DNA from: Bacilli bacterium
GTDB lineage: Bacteria > Bacillota_I > Bacilli_A > RF39 > UBA660
DNA length: 6,292 nt
Direction of reading: 5' to 3'
NCBI GenBank assembly: GCA_900772415.1
Contig: CAAHEC010000017.1
Location: 1-6,292 of the forward strand
This document shows, piece by piece, positions 1-5,550 of the stretch (position 1 is the stretch's first letter; the number at the start of each line of letters is the position of its first letter). The notes beneath the pieces are model-generated. The model was given only the letters and a program-made list of their open reading frames with translations. It made no database searches and was not told the DNA's origin. A program made the translations under genes and the position numbers.

Positions 1-1
1 C

Positions 2-337
2 CAAATGATTGCCTTAATTCCTGGTTTATCTCGTAGTGGTATGACTTTAGTTGGTTGTCTTCTTTGTGGTTTATCTAGAGAAGCATCATTAAAATATACT
101 TTCTTATTATATTTTCCTGTTTCTGTAGCGTCTTTCGGATTAAGTTCTATTGATGTTATTAAAAGTGGTATCGATAGTGCCTTAATTCTTAACTATGCTG
201 CGGGTCTAGTTGCAGCCTTCCTAGGTACATACTTAACTTACAACTGGTTATCTAATATCGTTAAAAAAGGTGCTTTATGGAAATTTTCTATCTATTGTAT
301 AATCGTAGGTATCTTCGTTCTTATATATTTTAGATAG
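2..337 (+). CDS. uppP: Undecaprenyl-diphosphatase UppP (BacA family), C-terminal part, 5' end outside the window
   Basis: Integral membrane enzyme that dephosphorylates undecaprenyl diphosphate to recycle the lipid carrier for peptidoglycan and other wall polymers. The visible 111 residues begin in-frame with Gln at base 2, and the Met at base 5 is internal. They open with the family's hallmark PGLSRSG motif (bases 20-40), which carries the conserved active-site Ser and Arg, followed by the usual Gly-Leu-x-Arg-x-x-Ala and Phe-Leu-x-x-x-Pro patterns. Hydrophobic segments follow, ending in a last membrane helix just before the TAG stop. Full-length members are about 270 residues, so roughly 40% is seen. 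A strong intrinsic terminator follows at once, so the gene is not cotranscribed with anything downstream. The family call is firm. The fragment looks intact and ordinary. Confidence 0.93.
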   Translation, partial: QMIALIPGLSRSGMTLVGCLLCGLSREASLKYTFLLYFPVSVASFGLSSIDVIKSGIDSALILNYAAGLVAAFLGTYLTYNWLSNIVKKGALWKFSIYCIIVGIFVLIYFR

Positions 338-341
338 TTTT

Positions 342-364
342 GAAGGCTTTAAGCCTTCTTTTTT
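342..364 (+). terminator. Intrinsic terminator of uppP
   Basis: A perfect hairpin with arms GAAGGC (342-347) and GCCTTC (353-358), extendable by two A-T pairs, is followed directly by six T (359-364). It starts 4 bases after the uppP stop. Read on the minus strand, the same hairpin is followed by mixed sequence and no T tract, so it should terminate efficiently only for uppP. The convergent fic gene has no obvious terminator of its own here. Confidence 0.9.
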
Positions 365-369
365 ATTGC

Positions 370-1164
370 TTAATTTTCTAAGTAATCACATAACTTTTTC
401 TTTCTTAATTTATTTACTTGATATTTTCTATCTAGTGTTTTCTCCCAAGTTTTTATCATTTCATACTTTAAAAACTCAACCATTAAATTTATATCTTCTT
501 TTGTAGTAAATTTTTCTAATGCTAAATAATAGTATTTTTTATCTTCATTATAAATAATAATTGGCGGAAGGTCATTAATCATTAAAAAGTAATTTACTAA
601 AACTCTCCTTATCAGTCCATTTTCGGAAGTAAAAGGTTGAATTTTTTCAATAACATTGTGCGCATAAGCCGCCATTTTTATAATTTCTTCATTGTCTTGA
701 GGTTTTATTGAGTTAATTTTTTCTATAAGCTTTCTCATATTATTTTGAACATTTTCTACAGAAGAATAGCCACCATTAATTTCTGTTACATAATCATAAG
801 CTTTATATTCTCCTAGTCTTTTGTCATATGTGTCTTTAGTTAAAATTTTATGTACTTTCTTTATCCATTCCTCACTAATAGGTGATTTTAAAGTCACTTT
901 ACTCAATATATAATTATAACAGTCTTTTTGATTATCAATTTCAATCAATGTTTTTAAATCACCAGTATAGTTGATAACTTTTCCACTATTAAATATTTCC
1001 TTGGTATCATAATATGTTATTTTATCATTTTCAATCGCACCAGAATTATAGGCAAATAAGACGCTGAAATTTTCTAGAATATTCATATAGTCTTCTTTAC
1101 TTTCAAGCTTTTGTTCTTGCCAATATTTTATAACATCTTCATATTTATATTTTAAGTTTATCAT
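370..1164 (-). CDS. Fic-domain protein with intact inhibitory motif but degenerate active site (264 aa)
   Basis: Active Fic proteins usually transfer AMP from ATP to target hydroxyls, using a HPFx(D/E)GNGRxxR motif. The fold is recognisable throughout. An N-terminal inhibitory helix carries S-x-x-x-E-N at residues 41-46 (SGAIEN). Next come the family-typical I-F-x-x-G-K-V-x-N-Y-T-G stretch (about 57-68), a flap region (about 117-127) and the core helix AAYAHNVIEKI before the motif. The motif itself (residues 176-187, bases 604-639) reads QPFTSENGLIRR. The catalytic His is Gln176, the metal-binding acid is Ser180 and the first Arg is Leu184. Only Asn182, Gly183 and Arg187 remain. The length is normal and there is no frameshift. 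AMP transfer is therefore unlikely. It may be a pseudoenzyme or a decaying gene. The start is supported by AGAGG (1173-1177), 8 bases before ATG. It lies 19 bases downstream of a broken small ORF, apparently in one operon. Confidence 0.85.
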   Translation of the reverse strand: MINLKYKYEDVIKYWQEQKLESKEDYMNILENFSVLFAYNSGAIENDKITYYDTKEIFNSGKVINYTGDLKTLIEIDNQKDCYNYILSKVTLKSPISEEWIKKVHKILTKDTYDKRLGEYKAYDYVTEINGGYSSVENVQNNMRKLIEKINSIKPQDNEEIIKMAAYAHNVIEKIQPFTSENGLIRRVLVNYFLMINDLPPIIIYNEDKKYYYLALEKFTTKEDINLMVEFLKYEMIKTWEKTLDRKYQVNKLRKKKLCDYLEN

Positions 1165-1183
1165 ATTAACTACCTCTATTTTT

Positions 1184-1418
1184 TTATTCGCAATATTTTT
1201 TTAGTATTTGATTAAATTTAATTTCTGTTATTCTATTTTCTAGCAATGCAGATTTAGCAAAAGACTCTAAACCTAAAGCTAGCCCATCATACATTATACA
1301 ATCTCCATTCTTATCATATTCTTCAAAAATTTTCATTGTATTTTGCATTAATTTAGGAAATTTCTTACTATCAATATTTATTGAATAATCAATTTGCCGA
1401 TAAATATCTTTTATTCAT
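1184..1418 (-). pseudogene. Small unrecognised ORF upstream of fic, broken by a one-base frameshift
   Basis: ATG at 1418-1416 has a good ribosome site (AAAGG, 8 bases upstream) and sits just below a promoter, but its frame stops after 9 codons. One frame over, an open frame with coding-like composition runs to a TAA at 1186-1184. Removing one A from the A4 run at 1409-1412 joins the two into a 77-residue protein beginning MNKDIYRQIDY and ending IKFNQILKKYCE. That joined frame has no usable start of its own; the first internal ATG (1348) has no clear ribosome site and would give only 54 residues. The product looks soluble, acidic in the middle and helical, and I do not recognise the family. 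Its place before fic suggests a partner or regulator of the Fic protein. A sequencing error or real frameshifting would give the same picture, but A4 is short for slippage. Confidence 0.6.
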
Positions 1419-1445
1419 GGGTTATTCCTTTCTTATTTCAATCTC

Positions 1446-1473
1446 ATTATATCATAAGTTTTCAAAACGCAAA
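1446..1473 (-). promoter_or_regulatory. Promoter of the minus-strand small ORF/fic unit
   Basis: On the minus strand, TGA-TATAAT (-10 at 1446-1451, with the upstream TG of an extended -10 at 1453-1454) gives a perfect consensus -10. The -35 is weak: TTTGCG at 1468-1473 with 16-base spacing, so activity would lean on the extended -10. The expected start near 1438 leaves a leader of about 20 bases before the ATG at 1418, with the ribosome site inside it. Confidence 0.7.
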
Positions 1474-1522
1474 GTAGGCATTATTATAGATAATTTTTAT
1501 TTAATGCTACTCTTTGAAAACT
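1457..1522. repeat. Inverted repeat spanning the divergent control region, possible operator
   Basis: AGTTTTCAAA at 1457-1466 and TTTGAAAACT at 1513-1522 are perfect 10-bp inverted copies, with centres about 56 bases apart. The left copy is also part of a near-palindrome, GTTTTCAAAAC (1458-1468), lying in the spacer of the minus-strand promoter. The right copy ends just upstream of the -35 of the plus-strand promoter. A smaller AT palindrome, ATTAT-AG-ATAAT (1483-1494), sits almost exactly midway. Each arm is therefore placed where a bound protein could affect one promoter. In DNA this AT-rich, chance arms of this size are possible, and no regulator gene is visible in the window. Confidence 0.4.
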
Positions 1523-1523
1523 A

Positions 1524-1551
1524 TTGCAATGCTAAGAATTTGTGCTATAAT
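1524..1551 (+). promoter_or_regulatory. Promoter of the ATPase-VWA-peptidase operon
   Basis: TTGCAA (1524-1529) and TATAAT (1546-1551) are separated by 16 bases, and TGC directly before the -10 makes it an extended -10 element. The expected transcription start near 1558 gives a leader of about 22 bases to the ATG at 1580. This is the best promoter on the plus strand, and I see no terminator or second promoter between the three downstream genes. Confidence 0.78.
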
Positions 1552-1564
1552 AACTTCTACATTT

Positions 1565-1571
1565 AAAGGGG
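1565..1571 (+). promoter_or_regulatory. Ribosome binding site that fixes the ATPase start
   Basis: AAAGGGG ends 8 bases before ATG 1580. The alternative in-frame ATG at 1514 lies upstream of the promoter's -35 and -10 and has no ribosome site, so it would not be in the main transcript. Confidence 0.8.
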
Positions 1572-1579
1572 CGAAAGTT

Positions 1580-3892
1580 ATGAAAGAATTTAAAAAAATT
1601 TTTGAGGCTTTAGGCTATACATTTCAAAGTGCTGATGTTTTAGAAGATGTTTATTTATTCTATAAGTATTACCATAACAGTGCTAATAAAGGTGTTTCAG
1701 CTATTTTATTAGAAGGAGACCCTGGTTGTGGTAAAACATTTTTATCAGAAACATTCGCTAAATTTTTAGGTAATGATACAGAATACATTTACACACAATG
1801 CGTCGAAGAAACCAATAGCGATAGATTAATCGCTACTTACAATGTTCCTGCTATTGTTAAAGGCGATGCCGAAAAATCAGTTGCCGAAGGTATTTTAACA
1901 AAAGCAATTAACCTAGCAAATGGTGGTAAAAAAGTTGTTTTAACTATCGATGAATTAGACAAAGCACGTGAAGTATTAGACTCTTATTTTTTAGACTTTT
2001 TACAAAATGGTAAAATAGAAACTTCGAACAACGAAATCTTATCTTTAACCAACGATGGCCGAAAAAATTTATATGTTATTTTAGCTAAAAATAATGAGCG
2101 TAATTTACTAGACGCTTTATTAAGAAGATGTTCAGTTATTAAATTACCACCAATGCCACCAGTTTTAGCTTACAAAACTTTATTAAAAAGATTCGAAAAC
2201 GTCGAACATGACCCTAAGTTTTTAAAATTTATATGTAAAGTATATGAATCAATTTATAATGAGCAAATGAATAGCAACGAAGAATTATTAACACGTTTAC
2301 CAGCTTTACAAGAATTAATTACAGCTATAACTAGTGACTATGAATTATATTCAAATGGTATTAGTAGTACGCGAAGAATTAACAATCTAATAAGAAAACT
2401 TGGAAAAGATGATGATAGTAGAGAAAAAATAACTAATATTTTAATAGGAAAATTTAAATATCAAAATCAGCCTAGTAATTATTCTAATGAGCCGATTGAT
2501 TTTGACTTAGATAGTCCTGAAGATTATATGAGTGAACCAGAAGACAATATAACTAGTAGCAGTGAAGAAGAAAGTCTTATTGAGCAATACATCGAGAAGA
2601 AAGAAAATGGTGAGTTCATTTTTGATGAAGATGATGTTGATGACCCAATGCGTGATATTGCTAATATCTTAGATAATATGAAAGATGATAAAACTTTAGA
2701 TTTTATAAGCCAAGAAAATAAAGAAAAAATAGTAGAATTAGGTATCATTACTCATAAAAACCCTGAAGCCATTCGAGCTTTATTCAAAAGAATAAAGTTA
2801 GAAGGAAATCCTAATAGCAAATTTGGCTTTTTATATCATGAAAATGATAATTTCATCAGCTTAATAAAATATAGAGATACATTAATATTAGTAGCAAATA
2901 AAGAACACATATCACCTAAATTGTTTATATGTGCAATGAAAAATATTATTGCCTGCATTCATAAGTGGCAAATAGAAAATTCAAGTTTAAAAAACAGTGA
3001 CCAAAAAGCCGAAGATTTTTACTATGAAATGGACGAAAGAAACTTTAACTTAACTGCTCTTAATGCTAAAATTCTATCCAATATTCCCACTTCTACCCTA
3101 GCTAAAATGAAAACTAACAATGGCATTCATGTATATCAAGCACCTAATCTTCAAATAACATATGATGATACTTTAGACATTAATTATTTCCATTACTCCC
3201 AAAGATTTAACTCAGAACCAATTCTAGAAGTTCTTAAAAAAATATGCTTTTTTAACCCAGAACTTGCACTGCCAGCAACATCCATTCTCGTTAGAGAATA
3301 TAATCAGAGTGATAACGATTTATATTATCATTACTCAGATTTTAAAGAAAAATGCTATGAATGGAAAAGATATGAACAAAAAGGCTGGAATGTTTCTATT
3401 GACGAATTTACTCCAATGAAATTAATTTTAAAGGTACCAACAGGAAATGTATTTAACCCATTTGAAAATAAAGAAGGAGAATTTGTTTTTAAATGGATAG
3501 AAGAAAAGGATGAAATCAATAAAACTTTACATATATATCCTAAATATATGGTTAAAGGTAATTACCTTTTCTATACCAACGCCAAAGAATTTTTTCTAGA
3601 TTCTGAATTTAAAAGACTCAATTCTATCCAAAAAGAAATTGTAACTTTTGCAAGAAATATCATAGGTAATTTTGTATTATTTCCTCAATCACGTTATTAT
3701 AATCAATATATTCTGAATAATTGTTATCCTGTTTTAGGAATTGTTGCTAATGGTATTGTTGATAGATTTGAAATTGCTGGATGTGGCTTAGTTATAACGA
3801 AAGAAAGCAAATTTAGTGATTATTATAACACTATTATAGAAGCAAAAACCGTTGTTTCTTCAGAAAAAGTTTTAAAAAGGACTTTAAAATAA
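1580..3892 (+). CDS. MoxR/dynein-related AAA+ ATPase with a large unrecognised C-terminal extension (770 aa)
   Basis: Residues about 1-290 form an AAA+ module of the MoxR/AAA_5 type. Walker A is GDPGCGKT (46-53), Walker B is VVLTIDEL (119-126, Asp124 and Glu125), sensor 1 is in ILAKNNE (Asn171/172), the likely Arg finger is in LLRRC (Arg182/183), and sensor 2 is STRR (263-266). All key residues are present, so ATP hydrolysis is expected. Residues about 303-370 are a strongly acidic, probably flexible linker. Residues about 372-770 form a mixed alpha/beta-looking region, rich in aromatic residues, that I cannot assign; it may be one or two domains for substrate or partner binding. Typical MoxR proteins are about 300-350 residues, so this one is more than twice the usual length. 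No signal peptide or membrane helix is seen, so it is cytosolic. The stop overlaps the next start as TAATG, indicating translational coupling to the VWA gene, the usual MoxR partner. The exact role is unknown. Confidence 0.88.
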   Translation: MKEFKKIFEALGYTFQSADVLEDVYLFYKYYHNSANKGVSAILLEGDPGCGKTFLSETFAKFLGNDTEYIYTQCVEETNSDRLIATYNVPAIVKGDAEKSVAEGILTKAINLANGGKKVVLTIDELDKAREVLDSYFLDFLQNGKIETSNNEILSLTNDGRKNLYVILAKNNERNLLDALLRRCSVIKLPPMPPVLAYKTLLKRFENVEHDPKFLKFICKVYESIYNEQMNSNEELLTRLPALQELITAITSDYELYSNGISSTRRINNLIRKLGKDDDSREKITNILIGKFKYQNQPSNYSNEPIDFDLDSPEDYMSEPEDNITSSSEEESLIEQYIEKKENGEFIFDEDDVDDPMRDIANILDNMKDDKTLDFISQENKEKIVELGIITHKNPEAIRALFKRIKLEGNPNSKFGFLYHENDNFISLIKYRDTLILVANKEHISPKLFICAMKNIIACIHKWQIENSSLKNSDQKAEDFYYEMDERNFNLTALNAKILSNIPTSTLAKMKTNNGIHVYQAPNLQITYDDTLDINYFHYSQRFNSEPILEVLKKICFFNPELALPATSILVREYNQSDNDLYYHYSDFKEKCYEWKRYEQKGWNVSIDEFTPMKLILKVPTGNVFNPFENKEGEFVFKWIEEKDEINKTLHIYPKYMVKGNYLFYTNAKEFFLDSEFKRLNSIQKEIVTFARNIIGNFVLFPQSRYYNQYILNNCYPVLGIVANGIVDRFEIAGCGLVITKESKFSDYYNTIIEAKTVVSSEKVLKRTLK

Positions 3893-5550
3893 TGGAAAAT
3901 AAGTTAAACTTAGATGAATTATTAGATTATGGTGAAGAATATTATTACCCCAAACTAATTGATAGTGATTATTTTACAATCGATAAAAGAAAAAAAGCTC
4001 AAAAATCAATGACTAATCAACAAAATAGTGCTAGTTCAAATGATAATAGCAATTCAAATTCTGAAAATACTTCTAATCAAGGAAATGAGCAAAATGACAG
4101 TTATGATGATAAAGTAACTAACTCCCAAAATACTCAAGAACAAAATAAAAATAACCAAGATGAAACTAATAGTAAAGAGAAAACATCAGAAAGTTTTAAA
4201 CAAAAAAAAGACACTCAAAGTCCAAGTGAAAGTAATCAAGATTTGCAAGAAAATTCATCGGACATTACTGAAAATCAAAAGTTTCAAAAAGATGACAATA
4301 AAGCTAATTCAGTTAGTAGTGAGCAACAAATTCAAAACGAACAAGCTCAAAACAAAAGTGAAACTGAATCTAATAACCAAGCCATACGCCAAAATGACAA
4401 TCAGCAAAATATTAACGATTCTGATATTAATTCTGAAAACCTCTCTCAATATCAAGATAAAAAACAAGATACTAGTAAAAGTAATGAAACAAATTTTGAA
4501 CAACAAAATTTAGATAATCAAAAACAAAATAATAGCGAGACTAAATCTCCTACTTCCAAATCTAATGAAAAGTTTACTGACCAACAAATTGATGATAATC
4601 AAACTAGTACATCTGAGAAACAACAAAGTGCAAAAGAAAAAATAACAGAATCTAAAAAAGATAACGAAAATAATCAAAAACAAAATGAATTAAAAAACGA
4701 GCCGACATCAGCTCAAGAAAAACAAGAACCAGCCAAAAATAGCGATAAAGGTCATCAACAATTAGATGATGATTTTAACGATTTTGATGACTTAATTAAT
4801 AACTATGAAAAATCTAGTAGCGATAATATCAAACAGACAAATGGCTATAACTCTCATCAAGCAAGCTCTAAATTAAGTAGTATAAAAGTCACCAAAATTT
4901 ATAAAGTTTTAAGAAAACTAGTTTCATTAAGTTATGAAAGATATCAAAAAGGAACATACAAATATAATAAAAAAGAAATCGTCAAACATTATTTAACTGA
5001 CCAAAAATTTAAGATTATTGATGACTTAGAAAGTCCCAGTTTTAAACCAGATGTCTATGTCTTTGATTTATCACCTTCTAATAATGAATCTTTAGAGATG
5101 TATGTAAATGCTATTAGCAGCGTTGCTATTAAAGGCTCTTGGATATATTTAACATATAATGACCAAATATTAAGAAAACTAATCATCAAAAAAGGAACCC
5201 ATAAAGAGTTAGATATTAACAATGTAGTAAATTCTAATACACAGAAGTTCGAAAATTTTGATTGTTTAATTTATACAGATTATCGTTCTTTATATGATGA
5301 ACTAAAAAATATAAAAAATAGAAAGATATATATTTTTTCTGATTTTGATATTATGAATGATATGATTAAATTGTCACAAGTAAATAACGAAATAATTTGG
5401 TTTTCTACTGCTAAAAAGAATTACGGATTTTATTATCAAAGTGAACCTAGTGGCTATCTGGGATATTATGTCGATACCATGGAAATTGATGATATTGAAA
5501 AATACATTTTAGAAAAAAACAAATTAAAGTATAAAATGGGAGGAAAATAA
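3892..5550 (+). CDS. VWA-domain protein with a long Asn/Gln/Ser-rich disordered region (552 aa)
   Basis: Probable partner of the upstream MoxR ATPase. Residues 1-35 are a short ordered-looking head. Residues about 36-330 are low-complexity and disordered, and an acidic patch (about 291-300) precedes the ordered part. The C-terminal half (about 333-545) looks like a von Willebrand A fold. A GTYKYNK segment (354-360) before it resembles the lead-in of CoxE/CobT-type VWA proteins. The metal-site (MIDAS) motif D-x-S-x-S is DLSPS at 392-396 after a hydrophobic strand. A candidate third ligand is Thr462 in YTDYRSLYDEL, and the third-loop acid is Asp484 in IFSDFD. No signal peptide is present, so it should be cytosolic. 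The start is supported by AAGGA (3877-3881) and the TAATG overlap with the ATPase stop. It ends in another TAATG overlap with the next gene. VWA assignment by motifs is fairly strong; the function is inferred from context. Confidence 0.8.
   Translation: MENKLNLDELLDYGEEYYYPKLIDSDYFTIDKRKKAQKSMTNQQNSASSNDNSNSNSENTSNQGNEQNDSYDDKVTNSQNTQEQNKNNQDETNSKEKTSESFKQKKDTQSPSESNQDLQENSSDITENQKFQKDDNKANSVSSEQQIQNEQAQNKSETESNNQAIRQNDNQQNINDSDINSENLSQYQDKKQDTSKSNETNFEQQNLDNQKQNNSETKSPTSKSNEKFTDQQIDDNQTSTSEKQQSAKEKITESKKDNENNQKQNELKNEPTSAQEKQEPAKNSDKGHQQLDDDFNDFDDLINNYEKSSSDNIKQTNGYNSHQASSKLSSIKVTKIYKVLRKLVSLSYERYQKGTYKYNKKEIVKHYLTDQKFKIIDDLESPSFKPDVYVFDLSPSNNESLEMYVNAISSVAIKGSWIYLTYNDQILRKLIIKKGTHKELDINNVVNSNTQKFENFDCLIYTDYRSLYDELKNIKNRKIYIFSDFDIMNDMIKLSQVNNEIIWFSTAKKNYGFYYQSEPSGYLGYYVDTMEIDDIEKYILEKNKLKYKMGGK
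3997..4881 (+). other. Low-complexity tract encoding the disordered Asn/Gln/Ser/Lys/Glu-rich linker
   Basis: About 295 codons (residues 36-330 of the VWA protein) are dominated by Asn, Gln, Ser, Lys, Glu, Asp and Thr, with almost no aromatic or large hydrophobic residues. The coding strand is correspondingly very A-rich (AAT, CAA, AAA, GAA), with few T runs. Short motifs such as SNQ, QNN and EKQ recur, but no fixed repeat period is visible, so this is biased composition and not a tandem repeat. Other reading frames open here on both strands only because of this composition. Confidence 0.85.

Noticed and set aside
342..364. Bidirectional terminator serving both uppP and fic
   Set aside because: The hairpin is symmetric, but on the minus strand it is not followed by a T tract, so only the plus direction is supported.
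1381..1566. Open plus-strand frame of 61 codons across the divergent control region
   Set aside because: It has no ribosome site, overlaps the start of the broken minus-strand ORF, both promoters and the inverted repeat, and its product has no family features.
2524..2748. Open minus-strand frame of 74 codons inside the ATPase gene
   Set aside because: It is antisense to the acidic linker. Its Ser/Leu/Ile-rich product is the expected complement of Asp/Glu/Lys codons, and it has no ribosome site.
4160..4513. Open plus-strand frame of 117 codons and a minus-strand frame (4309-4506) within the low-complexity tract
   Set aside because: Both arise from the A-rich composition. The plus-frame product is a Lys/Ile/Leu-biased shift of the Asn/Gln/Lys codons and the minus one a hydrophobic mirror. 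Neither has start signals.
3997..4881. Possible tandem repeat or CRISPR-like array in the low-complexity tract
   Set aside because: Short words recur irregularly. There is no constant repeat unit, spacing or palindromic repeat, and the frame stays open as part of the VWA gene.
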